Both the position numbers and the translations under genes were made by a program. Below are positions 40,451 to 51,620 of a stretch of 64,000 nucleotides of DNA, piece by piece. The notes under the pieces are model-generated. The model was not told the DNA's origin. It searched no databases and saw only the letters and a program-made list of their open reading frames with translations. Numbering within the stretch: position 1 is the stretch's first letter; the number at the start of each line of letters is the position of its first letter. Source of the stretch: Mastigias papua (lineage: Eukaryota > Cnidaria > Scyphozoa > Rhizostomeae > Mastigiidae); the NCBI GenBank assembly GCA_964019165.1, contig OZ025269.1, forward strand, positions 9,287,191-9,351,190, read 5' to 3'.

Positions 40451-41078
40451 AACAAGGGCAAATAGCTTATAACGTTTTTGGACAGTTTGTGCAAGTGTAT
40501 GAACGGACAAGTTTCAGAAAAAGAAGATTGATGTTCGTTTCTCCCAGTTGCTGGTTTACACATGCCAGTTCAATCTCCAAGTTTTTGCTGGCTTTTCAAA
40601 GAATGGCTGTACATTCCTGCTGATAGCTAAGGTTCTCATCCAATACGTCAATGAATAGCAAGCCTGCAGCTCCCATCGAGTTTCGTTTGGAGTCTTTCTG
40701 TTCCTCATGAAGTATTGTACTTTATCTACTTTTAATGGGGAAGTTCGGGCCAGAACTAAAATGATATGTTGTAGAGAATGATGTGAAACCCTTGGATTAC
40801 AAATAGTACAGCTCTTAATTACGTACCTTTACTGATTATCCCAAGTTGGTTCTCATTAAATTCGACTTAGTGTTAGGCCGCAATTCGAAACTTTTCGCAG
40901 CAAGGAAGTTGTAGTCGCTCTTAGGTCATCACGTTAAAAAGACCACTGAATCGTATAGGTTCCTGTAAGAATACTCCCGCATTTGTCACGTAAAAGCTAT
41001 TTATGTGTATTACAAAGACACATCTGCAAGTGATTAAAACTGGAAACAAAGTTAGTTTGAAAGTTGGGTATATTGCTG

Positions 41079-41499
41079 GCCTTAGTTACTCGTTACCGGA
41101 TAGCTTTTTGTATCGGATAGCAATGATCTATCCAATACAATTTGCTCCGATATTGTGATGGTTACACGATACCAGATACCTTTTGGTGCCTGTTATGTTT
41201 CCAGTTACACAGCACCAGAACTAGTCCATATTGCGAGGCCTTTTCCTTTGTTTTTCCCAATATGTAGTCACCAAGGTATTTCCGATGCAGAAAGTGTATG
41301 GGATAGCCCAGTAAATCACGTTTACACTGTACGAGATGTATTGGATATATTTCTGTATCACTTTCAAAGAAAAGCACTTTTTGTACCGGATAGCCAATGG
41401 AATGTGTATCGAATAGCAAGGTACCGTGTAGCTGAAAGGCCTAATTGGTATGAAAAGCTATACGATACAAAAGCTGTCCGGTGCCATGTAACTGGGACC
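41079..41499. mobile_element. TIR element with ACCGGATAGC ends
   Basis: The left end CCTTAGTTACTCGTTACCGG runs on into ATAGCTTTTTGTATCGGATAGC. The reversed right end reads GGTCCCAGTTACATGGCACC then GGACAGCTTTTGTATCGTATAGC, a diverged TIR of about 50 bp. Related GGATAGC units recur inside. A 121-codon open frame inside resembles no protein and is partly made of these repeats. Confidence 0.6.
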
Positions 41500-41578
41500 G
41501 TAGAAGACAGCGGTGTTTAAAGTTAACTCAAACAAGAGAACTAGAGGCACCTAGGAGCATTCATGTATATCTTTAGAA

Positions 41579-41696
41579 ATGGCGCCTAGAAAAAAGTATA
41601 GACATCGGGAAGTCGGGTTTCGCAACAAATCAGAATTTTCTCATGACAGAGAAACCAAAGGAAAACAAATATTTCTCAACGAGAGCAACAGTGAAC
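41579..41696 (+). CDS. Possible first coding exon, unrecognised
   Basis: An ATG followed by 39 open codons (MAPRKKYRHREVGFRNKSEF then SHDRETKGKQIF) ends at a consensus-like donor GTGAGT at 41,697. The protein is basic and hydrophilic and was not recognised. It lies inside a claspin intron and its position does not fit claspin, so it could be the first exon of a nested gene, an old transposon exon or chance. Confidence 0.2.
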
Positions 41697-42015
41697 GTGA
41701 GTGATATAATTTAATTTTGTTAAAAGGAGGTGGGGAAGTTAAATCGAAAAGTATGATGTGGACAAATGTGTTTTATTACTTTAAGAATTATAGACAGGGT
41801 AATCTTGTTTTAATGGGCCAAGAGGAGGTAATCCAAATCTTAATTTACATTATATCCCACTCATAGAAAGAAGCTTTCAGTAGAATTAGTCTGCCCCCCC
41901 CCCCTGTCAGCTGTGCACCCTTTGCTATAGGATTATTTAGCGTAGCATTTTAAGAACAGAACTTTCATACTACGCAGCTGCAAAGAAAGGAGACAAATCA
42001 AAATTTCAAAATGTG

Positions 42016-42394
42016 TACTCTTGGGTGCCTAATAGACCCCCTCCCGCTAATTAATTTTTCAAAAATTTTCCACCCAGGATATTCTTATTCCAACCCCCAT
42101 GCCTATTAATTTTTGGAAGTATTGTCTCAACCAAGGCAATTTTTAGGGGAGATACTTTGGCCTGCAAGTAAAGAGTATAGTAAGAAAAGTACGCTGGTTG
42201 CATGTGTTGTATGGTTCAGCCTTTTTCGTTCTGTGGACTTGGTAATTACTTTGATACACATTTGTGATAAGAAACCATAGCCTTTTCTACAACATTTGTG
42301 ATCATTTTCCAACCCCCTGCTAATTAGGCTTTGAGGATTTTTCCAGCCCCCCCCCGACTATTCCAATCCCCCATCCATTAGACACCCAAGAGTA
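42016..42394. mobile_element. TIR element with CTCTTGGGTG ends
   Basis: The left end TACTCTTGGGTGCCTAATAG and the reversed right end TACTCTTGGGTGTCTAATGG are near-identical inverted repeats, and TA at each end may be the target duplication. Both ends continue into CCCCC-rich sequence with CTAATTAATTTTTC or ATTCCAATCCCCC. The element is 379 bp and non-coding. Fragments of similar sequence occur at 32.8 kb and 63.4-63.7 kb. Confidence 0.75.
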
Positions 42395-43741
42395 GGGTAA
42401 TTCGGGGCAAAATGCGACATTTCTCCTTTCATAGTGAATTTTCGGTTTGTCCGGTGGAGAAACAAATCAGCTCAATCTATGATATTAAAATTGAACTCCC
42501 TCTTTCAGCTTTTCAACCATTGTTTCCGTGGTAACGAAAAGCTGAGGTGAGAAAAACCAATTTTCTGCGGATTCATCGATGATTAAAACAGCAATTTTGC
42601 CAAGGCTAAGGAAAATATATTGAAAACTTTTTCAAATTTTTGCACCAATGATTCAAGGTGAGTGAGATACAACCTCCTATAGAATTTAGTTAAGCACAAC
42701 TCTATATTACTCGCAATACCATAGCATGGTGGAATGCACAATTTTATGCTTAGTTTCTTTCTTTCTTCTGGTATCAAACTGGGGCAAAATGCGACGATGG
42801 CCTACGTCAACCCTAATCTACTACTAGGAATGATAGTATATACTAGTATGTCTTAACTTAGATGAAACCATACGTTGAATTGACTTTTATTTCAGCAAAA
42901 AACTGCCGGATCCTTCTTCAGTGGGTACTCTCTAACGATTATCGTTTTGGCCTTAGAAACGACTCAATTACATGAAGATTGAATTGAACATGTTATGTTT
43001 CCTTGCTTCAAGAAAATCGTTCTTAAAGCATTCGCAATATCCATAGCAATAAAGAAAAACTTTCGTTTGTCAACAGGATAATGCATCTGATCACAGAGCA
43101 GAGTTAACTCGAAACTTCTTCAGATAGCAGAACATTAGATTTGACATTTGAAGCTGTCAAAAAAATGTGCGGCTACCCATCAAAACATCGATTAAAGATC
43201 TATGTTAACAATAGTTTTTCGCAACAATGTTTAACTTTTCGAATCTTCAAATTATAATCTTTTCATTGGTCGTATTTCGACTTCCTGTTCTTTTTGATTT
43301 GCTGTTGTAATTTGCATCTAATTTGCATAACCACGAACCTCGTTGATTTTTCGCCATTACATAATTTGTAGAAGAATTTCATAAATTTCATTAAATTAAT
43401 TCGAATATAAGTGTGCTTATTTCAGTCATTTCAATTAGTAATATATTACTAAAAACTGTTGAAAGGAATGTCTCTTGCCTCCGCCTCTTATCATTTAAAA
43501 GCGTAACTAGTAGATGTATGTCTTTAAGAGTTATAGACATAGAAGATAAAGTGTCTCATTTAATAATAATACAAAACTTTGACATATATAAACTAAACAT
43601 ACAAATACAAATCTCTCTAACGATAGGTAATTTGCACTTGGCTGGCCTAATTACAGATAATGATAAAAAAAAGAAAATTAAAAAAACAAAAAAAAAAGAG
43701 ATACTATATATATGAACAAGCTAACGGAGGAAAGAAATCTG
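42395..43741. other. Claspin intron, no gene recognised
   Basis: The sequences GGGGCAAAATGCGAC at 42,407 and 42,781 and the reversed type CATTTTGCCCCGAATTA near 45,250 recur, hinting at another dispersed repeat. No coding region found. Confidence 0.4.
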
Positions 43742-44827
43742 TTAATAAGAAAGAAGTTCCGGGTTAGTCCAGGGTTTGTTGCGCATGCAGAATATGTAAT
43801 ACGTTGTGCGAATTATTATACTAGTTAATTTAGTAATTATGAAGTTAGTGTGCCCTGTGTTAGTAGTTAGATCGTTACACATCTGAATAAATAAACGAAT
43901 CGCAAGATTGTCCAAAGATTCCAAGGGAACTTATGGACAAGTTCACAAATTTGACGTGACGGTATTTCGATGAAAGGTCATTTAGAAGGTAACGATATTT
44001 GGTAAATTTCCTATTAGCATTATTCTTAAGGTTCGTTTCAAAGCTGACGCTCAGTTCAATTACGTACAGAGTATTACAAGAAGTGGAGATGAGCATGTCA
44101 GGACGTAGATCATCGCCAGTGATAAGAGAAGGGGAAAGATATTGAGGGAGGTCAACATAAAAAGTGCAGTGATTCAAACATTGCAATGATGAGGCAAGGA
44201 AGTTTAGGGCAGAGTCATGTCTCCATGTGAAGCGGCATTCGTTGAGATAAGTTTTACAGCCTGCAACAACATGGAGAAGAGACTCTGGCTGGAAACAAAA
44301 GGAGCAGTCAGACGTTTGTGAGAGATTCCACAGCGTGATATTTTTGCGAGTTGCGAGTGTGTTGTTAAGATACCTGACAGTAAAGTTGAAAATATTTTTA
44401 GGTAGTTTACTTTGAGCAGAAGACCAGAGAGAATTTGTAGCTTTCAACGAATGATTGAGGAGGAAAGTAATGATAAAGCCTTGTGAAGTTAAGTTAGATT
44501 GAAGCTTTTCAGTATGGTTTTGGCGTGCTGCCTTTAGAACTTGCTTTGTGTTTCGGTATGCATCATATTGTATGTTCATACCGGAGCTAGTAGTTTTCCA
44601 GAGGGATTTTATTACATCGTTTGATGATGATTTCAGGGTAGACCGTAGGACAGTTTGACATTGTTGGAATTTAACAGAAGGAAGAAGGAGATTCAAGCCA
44701 AAGTGGTTTCGAGGAAGACTAATGCCGCTGAGGGTGGCGCTAATTGGAAGATCTAACCATTGTCTAATGAATCTTATCACTACATTATCGAGATTTTCAA
44801 TGACCCAAGTCTTGGAAAGATCAGCAA
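43742..44827 (-). pseudogene. LINE 3' part with restriction-like endonuclease (R2/NeSL-like)
   Basis: An uninterrupted minus-strand frame from 44,827 to the stop at 43,875 (about 317 codons) covers the end of an RLE-type non-LTR retrotransposon. Visible are FIRQWLDLPISATLSGISLP, the zinc knuckle CSFCFQPESLLHVVAGC, FTWRHDSALNFLA, and the PD-(D/E)xK-like catalytic region DDLRPDMLIST followed by YVIELSVSFETN and KFTKYRYLL. This is the R2/R4/NeSL plan with the endonuclease at the C-terminus, in contrast to the APE endonuclease of RTE LINEs. The copy is truncated 5' at the (AAT)n array; no stops or shifts are seen, so it is fairly young. 3' untranslated sequence runs to about 43,742. Confidence 0.8.
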
Positions 44828-44828
44828 C

Positions 44829-44880
<52 letters not shown>
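44828..44880. repeat. (AAT)n microsatellite between two LINE ends
   Basis: About 17 AAT units. On the minus strand it follows the 3' end GGACCTGTTAAATATTC of the LINE fragment at 44,881-45,230, so it is probably that element's tail. Confidence 0.9.
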
Positions 44881-44881
<1 letters not shown>

Positions 44882-45230
44882 ATATTTAACAGGTCCATTA
44901 CAGATGGCTTTTCACTGTTAAAGTTACAATACTGCTTATATAAATATTTTGTGAAAATACTTACAGAAAAAGGGATGTCTCTTAAAATTAAAGTTAATTA
45001 CATTGTTCAGCTCTATTAATTAAAATTTGTTTGCTAAAGATAAAAACTATTATAGTTTGAGCAGGTTCTTATTTTATCTGGCAGGGAGTTAAATAGTCTA
45101 GCCGCGTTGTAGAAAAGGCTTGAAATTTTCAAATTATGAACAGCTAGGGAAAATTGCTCTTGTTCATATGTTTAAGTAAGTATATGAATGCTTTCCTCTT
45201 TTATTCACGTATTCCTGGCAGAACAAGAGT
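44881..45230 (-). pseudogene. L2/CR1-like LINE 3' end
   Basis: The minus-strand frame SLFYNAARLFNSLPDKIRTC ends at a stop at 45,034. It matches the C-terminal 'LWNxLPxxIR' motif of CR1/L2 LINEs, also present in the LINE at 18.7 kb as IWNRLPPSV. The untranslated end contains GGACCTGTTAA, shared with the 3' end of that LINE, before the (ATT)n tail. Confidence 0.65.
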
Positions 45231-45648
45231 AGAATATTTGTTTAAGCGTCTCATTTTGCCCCGAATTATCCTACGCATATTCTGATATGCTTCGTCTGTA
45301 CCTGGCTTTTCCAATGGCGCTGTAATTTTTGTGTATTTGCAGATAGTGCCTCAGGCCTAGCGTTCTCCTGCCAAATTTTAATTGCATGGAGTCTTTCATT
45401 AATCAGATAGGACATGATTTGCTGTTTCTATCCGAATGTTTTTGCTTTGACGCCTTGCATTAACTTACAAACCACGAGATTTCTTCAAATTCCCATCAGT
45501 ATTTTTGTCGAGTATCAGCCCTTTTAGATTTTTCGCGAGCAGTTTTTTGCAAGTTTGGGGCACCTTGGTGAAAATCGCGAGAATTTATCCACACGAAAAT
45601 TATGCCACCTAAGGAAATGTTTTGATTCTTCGTTTGCGTTTTCTGCAG

Positions 45649-45831
45649 GAGCTGGCCTCCAAGAACTAAAGTCTCAACTGCAGCAACAAATGAAAGCTAT
45701 AAGAGATATTCACCGCCAGGAAGCTATGTACAAGCATAGGCTTGAAAATGAATATTTTGATGATGAAGAAGAGGAATTTTGGACAACTGGCGATGTCACC
45801 GATCGAATTGATTCCAATAGCAAAAATGAGT
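45649..45831 (+). CDS. CLSPN: Claspin exon, coiled-coil/acidic segment
   Basis: The acceptor is CGTTTGCGTTTTCTGCAG and the donor GTAAGG at 45,832. The translation starts AGLQELKSQLQQQMKAIRDI, continues RQEAMYKHRLENEYFDDEEE and then loses similarity. It aligns with vertebrate claspin [20 protein letters not shown], then KLDNEDGFEEEEE. Helical heptads followed by an acidic run are visible. Phase is 1 in (two leading bases) and 1 out, agreeing with both neighbours. Confidence 0.88.
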
Positions 45832-46259
45832 GTAAGGAAAATAGATTTGAGCATTTGTGTTCAAGTACGTTAGCCAGATAGGAACATGTCTTAAAGAGAG
45901 TTCTAGATTCCTTATGGGAAAGCTATGCATTTTGCATCACTGAAATGTGTTGAATATTTTACAACCACCCTTTTTATTTTTTCTTATCTCATTCTTGCAA
46001 AGTCATCAGGTCCCAGATTGTAGTAGTGCAATTGTGTTCTTTGTTGCATAATAATGTTTTTCACTGTGACTTGTATGACCACAACATATTCTGTTTACTA
46101 TTATTTTTGGTTTACTAGAATGTTGTATAGTCATTTTCTAGGGCTTTCCTGCACCAATCGTTGTATATGCTATTGAATTATAGCAAGCTTAGTGTCTGCC
46201 TACGGTTTATTTTTGAGGTTTTGTTACAGGTAGGTTCTGCACGTCTTTTTATGTTGTAG

Positions 46260-46459
46260 ACTCTAATCAGGGTGAGGATAAAGAGTTTAGAGAATGGAAT
46301 GAGCATGAGACTGAAAACCATGTAGAGATGAAAAGCACAAACTTTGGGAATGCTGACATCGGTATCAAAAATTCTGTAGCCAGTGAAAGCTCGTTTCTGG
46401 TTTCAAACAGTGAGGATCGTTCATTGGTTCTTTTCCCCGACGATGAAGCGGCAAATTGT
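46260..46459 (+). CDS. CLSPN: Claspin exon with two possible donors
   Basis: The acceptor is TTTTTATGTTGTAG; two bases complete the split codon. The frame encodes a hydrophilic segment (QGEDKEFREWNEHETENHVE, later SFLVSNSEDRSLVLFPDDEA), comparable to the poorly conserved acidic/Ser-rich part of claspin (STLLLF). It ends at GTAAGT (46,460), a consensus donor, in phase 0. The same frame stays open beyond it to about 46,645 except for one TAA at 46,484-46,486. There a weaker donor GTAATA, also phase 0, could end a longer exon. Confidence 0.72.
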
Positions 46460-46726
46460 GTAAGTTCTTTCAACAGTGAATTGTAAGATGTTATCCCTTA
46501 TGAGGATGTCAGTAAACATCACTCAGGGCACAATGGCCCACTAACTGATCTCAAGAAGAGCTACTCTCCTATTCAATTTGACGAGTCTTTTCTACCTGAT
46601 AAAGAAAGCAGAGCTGATATCGAAAATGCAGCACAGAAGCATATAGTAATAAGTTTTAATTTTAGTTGCTTATAATTGAGCAATCTTTCTCTGCATATGA
46701 TTTTTGGTTCATTACCCGATTTCCTG

Positions 46727-47016
46727 TACCGTAAATGCTTGAAATAGCCCCCTGGGGCTTATGTATATTTTAAGCTTTTTTGTGGGGCTTGTTCGAGGGG
46801 AGAGTTTATTTGAGGGGGGCGTATTCAAGGAGTAGCATATTAAATTACTCTACAAATGTCGCATAAAAATCTCACATAAAACTCCTTTTCTCTATAGCAT
46901 TATAGTACCAGTCAAATTTTAAGCACTAGCCTTTATCAAGGTCAACATATTCTGCCACAGAGGCTTATTAAAGGGGGACTTTGTCCAGGGATAAGCATAT
47001 TTGATGGTTAACGGTA
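46727..47016. mobile_element. MITE-like element with TACCGTAAATGC ends
   Basis: It starts TACCGTAAATGCTTGAAATA, ends (reversed) TACCGTTAACCATCAAATAT, and carries CCCC-rich GGGGCTTGTTCGAGGGG units inside. This is the same style as the elements at 1.2 kb and 30.8 kb. The inverted repeats are diverged. It lies in the intron between two claspin exons. Confidence 0.5.
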
Positions 47017-47327
47017 TTGTATATATAATTTGGTAAATGACTTGTTGTCATTTTCTTGAATAGCACTTTTGGTGCAGAGATGTTTCTTAATAGGGAAGCG
47101 CTTACTTTTTGTAGAGCATTTTGCTGCATTTACTGCTCAGAGTATTTTGTGTATTAGACTTAGAGAAGATCGGTTGTTTATTGGGATAGCAGGCTCAAAC
47201 GTTTTGGTCGACTAATTTGTTAGGTCATTTGTTAGCATAGAATTTTTCCAGGTATTTTGTCTATTTGCTCTGTACTTTACATACAACATATAGCATCCCT
47301 GCAGTTAACTATTTCTTTGTTCATCAG

Positions 47328-47458
47328 AAATATGAGAAGTCTAACACTGTATTGCCTGAATTGGATGATAGTTCAAGAGCTCATCCAGTCATTGGAGAAG
47401 ACGTTCATTTAAGTCTGGATGACAACAGCCAGTTTTCTCAAGTCCTTGATACTCAGGG
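47328..47458 (+). CDS. CLSPN: Claspin exon, LDDNSQFSQVLDTQG segment
   Basis: The acceptor is ATTTCTTTGTTCATCAG and the donor GTATGG at 47,459. The translation ends VHLSLDDNSQFSQVLDTQG, matching vertebrate claspin FCLEDDTQSQLLDADG. It starts in phase 0, ends after two bases of a Gly codon, and is completed by the first base of the exon at 52,808, which continues YFNPRRAQL (vertebrate FLNVRNHRNQ). Confidence 0.88.
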
Positions 47459-48514
47459 GTATGGTATTATTTTCTTTTCTTGCCATATTGCCATGGTAAT
47501 TCGTCTTTTGCTCCCCTTATCTTTTGCTGTCTATGTGTATTTGGGTTTTTTAGAAAATTCCCCACCTTGTGTTACACATCTGCATTAATCCAAGTCACCA
47601 AGAAATCAATGAAAGCTTCAAAGAAAATCTGAGGTGTCAAGTTAAATGTTTGCTGGTACGATCATAGTGAATTACTGTCCAAAAATTCGGATGTGGGGTC
47701 CGGATCCATGTTGATAGTTACATGTTAATCTGTTGATAGTTACATTTTAATTTGTATTGTTCATTGTCTATGTTGGCTGCAGCAGAGATGTGCTAAATCA
47801 CACCTCCTGTGGTTTCATCATGTAAATCGTATTGTAAAGTGGTGTGGTCGTGAACTGCTAACTTTATAAAGAATTTGTACTCGTTTTAAGCCACTGTAAT
47901 TTAAGTTTGTATTTGTAAATTAGTCTTTGATTTAAAAAAAAAATTCGGATGGTCGACATCAGCTTCCTTGATCCATGATGGATTCTGCCCGTGCATGGTC
48001 TATAAAATGATACGTTGCGAAGGAGTTTGTTGTTTTCTGTTTTGTTTGGTTTTTTCATAAATAGAATGGAACCATCTGTTTTCTAGAGAGTGATAAGATA
48101 TTCAAACCCGTAGAGTTGTTGTATTTTTGTCTCTCAAAATCTATTATAATGCAACGAAATTGTACATTGGCACCCGATGGGAGGGACATAAGAATACATA
48201 TACGGGAAGAATTCTTCGAAAGTCACAGTAACGTAGGAATGATTTCAAACTTTTTGATATTGCACTGGCTTTTCACACGAATATGTATGGTTGAAAGTAA
48301 CTGATCTACTCATGAAATTCACGTGTTCAGATTCATTTGTTCCATAGGTGAAATATTTGCTTTAATATCGTACGAATTAGCTGTTACTTAGTCTCTGAAG
48401 AGATTTTTGTCTGCGTTTTGTTTTGTGCTTTTAATTTGTTGTTTGAAAATTTCTGCTGCTTTGACTAGGAAAGAAAATAGGTGAAAGGCTATTCGTTGGG
48501 AGCTTGATTTTAAT

Positions 48515-50550
48515 TTGAAGGAATCTAAAGGAGCCATTGATTATCCAAAGTGTACTCGCCTTGTATTGCTGTGGCTAAATGGTAATCTGGACAGAACTAT
48601 TAATCAGCTCACTGAGATTGATGAAGAAATCTTGAACTCTTTAGATCCCGATAGTATTGAGGATGACATGTCAGAAAGTATGACTGTTTTAAGGCCCACA
48701 TATGAAATTTTAGCAGGATTGACTATGAAACTAGAAAAACTATCTTTTCCGGCTAGTACCCATGCCCTTCCTCAGTCGACTTCAAGTGTAAATGTTAACT
48801 GTAAGTTGCCTGAGCTTAATTTACCTGTGTCTAAGGGCCATGCTTTGAAATGGCAAGGTTTTGGTGCCAGTTTGACGTTGCTATTCATCAGAACGATAGT
48901 TTACCTGACATTACTAAATTAAACTATATGAAGCGCTTCCAAACTGGCGAGGCCTTAGCTAGTATTTCAGGTTTAGCACTGAACTCAGATAATTATAAGG
49001 AGGCGATTGATAATTTGCAGAAGAGCTATGGGAATCCTCAAGTGTTGGTTACAGCCTACACGGAAACTCTGTTGAAATTAAGTAAAATCAAGGGAAATGA
49101 CATTTCTGGTTTGAGAAAGTTGGTTAATGAAGTAGAAAATTGCTTGGGAAGTTTGAGGCCTTTAAAGGTTGAAACTTCAACGTGCGGAAGTCTGTTATAC
49201 CTTAATTGAAAGATAAGGTACCTGATGAGTTTGTAATGCAAATTGGTCGACGCTTCGGCACAGCGGTGTGAACATTAGATCTATCCTTGAAATATTTTGA
49301 GGAGGAACTTGTGACAGCAGAAAATTGTCGTTCCTCGTTAACTTGTTCTGGAAGTGCTCAGAAAATGATGTATACAGCTATTAGTTTTATGGTCAGGTAG
49401 AAAAGTCATGTTCCTCTGCCAAGCCTGTCTATGTGTATTATAGCAGAGAAGGTCACGCCCCTTCTCAATATAGAAATGTTTCCAATGTAAGATCGCGAAA
49501 GGGTATCCTGAGAAGGAGCACCAGATGCTTTGTTTAGAAAGGGTCATAGAGCGATGGAATGCCCTGTTTAGTATATTTGCAAGATTTGCAAACAGAGGCG
49601 TAATATCAGCATTTGCGAGAGTCGAGAGAGAAGCGAGAATAATGAACGAGGCTGAGAGAGGAATGTGAAGAGCGGGAGGAGAGAGAATAGTACTAAAGCT
49701 AGTCATGAAGTGAGTGTAAATGTTTCTTCTTCAAATATGTTTTGTATTTTGCTACAAACAGGTACCGCTAAAGTTATGGATGTTGATGGTAATTCCTTCG
49801 TGTTTTCAAGGATATTTCTTGGCAGTGATATTCGAAGGTCGTATGTAAGTGAGGAACTAGCTCGACGCTTGGACTTGAAGGTAGTTCGGAAAGAAAGTGT
49901 TGTTATTAAAACTGTTGGTAGAAATGATGAATCGGGGTTGCGCAGATTGAATGTTGTTAGGTTCATAGTGAGACACAGGTCTCAAAGAGGCATTGTAAGG
50001 TGTGGAAGCTTTATATATCCCTACTTTGTGTAGCCCCCTTATCAATCACTGTTTTTCAGAAACCAAAAGATTTGACCGTCTTACATGTTTAGATGTTTCT
50101 GATGACTTTGTCGATGATTCGCCTGTTGATGTTACTTTTGATGGCAGTAGATACGTTGTAAAATTGCCTGTTAAACCACATCACGAGTCGATACCCGGCA
50201 ATTTTGATATTTGTAGAAACAGATTGAAGTCATTGAAAAGGAAGCTTGATACGAATGAAATGTTTGAGAATTATGGTCGTATTTTTAAGGATTGTGAGGA
50301 GGCTAATATAATTGAAAACGTCGTAGAGTCTGATTTTGAAACGGATCCTGGTTAGGTTCACTACCTGCCTCATAGGCTTGTAGCGAGAGAGGACAAGGAG
50401 ACTACAAAAATCTGTGCAGTATTTGATGCATCATGTGGGAAAAATGGCCCTTCTCTCAATGATTGTTTGTACTCTGGTCCAAATATGTTGTCTAAGATAT
50501 TTCATGTTTTAGGCCTGGATCAAACGTCGTATTTTACATGTGTCAAATAA
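48515..50550 (+). pseudogene. BEL/Pao retrotransposon, gag, protease and start of RT
   Basis: The gag part matches the Pao DUF1759 region: KLPELNLPVSKGHALKWQGF, then (one-base shift near 48,860) FDVAIHQNDSLPDITKLNYM, EALASISGLALNSDNYKEAI and YGNPQVLVTAYTETLLKL. After a damaged zinc-knuckle zone, a DUF1758-type protease region follows (ILLQTGTAKVMDVDG, SYVSEELARRLDL). The expected DSGSQ-like catalytic site reads LGSDIRRSY. The RT begins after an in-frame TAG at 50,353-50,355 with HYLPHRLVARE, ICAVFDASCGKNGPSLNDCL and stops near 50,550. A 5' LTR may lie at about 47,708-47,940 but was not proved. Confidence 0.85.
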
Positions 50551-50584
50551 ACCCGCTTTATATTCGACTGTAATGCGACTATAT

Positions 50585-51620
50585 TTGGGCCCGCGTCAAA
50601 CTTAGCATTTATTGTGTCGAATGAAAGAATGTGAATGAATTGTAAATGACGTAACACTAGCAGTTGAATCAAACCTGGCTCCATCATACTGTGCTTTGAT
50701 CTCCAAAATGATTATTGAAAGGCGAAGAAGACGTAGGTCATTGGAGCAAAACATACTAGTAGCCGTTATGAGACGAAAGCATGTTTTTGAAGACCCTCCT
50801 CTTGATCTTGATGGTTTTGCTAGAACGACACAACATAGCAAGAGTTTCCTATCACTCTTGTGGAAAACTCGCCAGACCAAATGCAGGCTGGTGGGCTATG
50901 GTGTTGCAAAGCTATAGCAACAGATGTTTCAAGAAAAAAGTTCTGCATAAACAGACGTTTAACATAATCCTTTCATGGAGACGTCACATGCTGGAAAGAG
51001 AAATTGTACCAGAGGATTCAGTCCCCCCCCCCACCCGCCGATTTCCAGTTGACAATGTGTTTGTATAGAATTGGCAGAGGAGATTATTTTTACAGCATTG
51101 CCAAAATGACTGGCCTTAAACAATCAACAGTTTCAACTGTTGGTAATGAGGTCTGTGAAGCAATTTTTACATGTATGTGGATGGAATATGTTGAAAGTCA
51201 CATACCCAAGACAGATGACATATGTAGAAAGAAGGTATTGGATGTGGAGGAGGTGCCAGTTCCCCTTTACCTGGGCTGGAGTGCAGTAGATGGATGCCAT
51301 ATACCGATTAAATGCCCACCAGGTGGAAAAGAAGCTTGCAGAGAATACCACAACTTGAAGAATTTTTACTTCATCATATTGATTTCTGTGGTGGATGCAA
51401 CATATAGATTTGTTTGGGGGAGTTGTGGCTTCCTAGGGAACTCTAATGACTCAGTCATACTGCAGTCAACCAGCCTCAGGTCAGACATTCAAAATGACGA
51501 AGCACTTCCTAGTTTCGTGCACAAAGAAAATGAAGTCAATATTCCACCCCTTTTGGTAGGAGATTCTGGACTTCTTTGGACAGGTGGTTCATCTTTTGCA
51601 AGGCAGATATCGTGTAGTTA
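50585..51620 (+). pseudogene. PIF/Harbinger transposase, 3'-truncated
   Basis: The sequence GGGCCCGCGTCAAACTTAGC near 50,587 may be the 5' terminal repeat. Coding starts near 50,708 with an Arg-rich N-terminus, shifts frame around the C-tract at 51,025-51,034, and then gives LTMCLYRIGRGDYFYSIAKM, LGWSAVDGCHIPIKCPPGGK (first catalytic Asp in VDG), EYHNLKNFYFIILISVVDAT, RFVWGSCGFLGNSNDSVIL and LLVGDSGLL (second Asp). The third acidic residue and the C-terminus are missing. Similar to HARBI1-type nucleases. Confidence 0.82.

Noticed and set aside
41155..41520. 121-codon open frame inside the ACCGGATAGC element
   Set aside because: It is built partly from the element's own repeated GGATAGC units and resembles no protein.
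46460..46476. A 17-base mini-intron GTAAG...CAG
   Set aside because: Too short to splice, and its removal would create immediate stops downstream.
47708..47940. Possible 5' LTR of the BEL/Pao element (TGTTGATAGTTACATG...)
   Set aside because: No second copy or target duplication found, and the primer-binding site is unconvincing; not listed as a feature.
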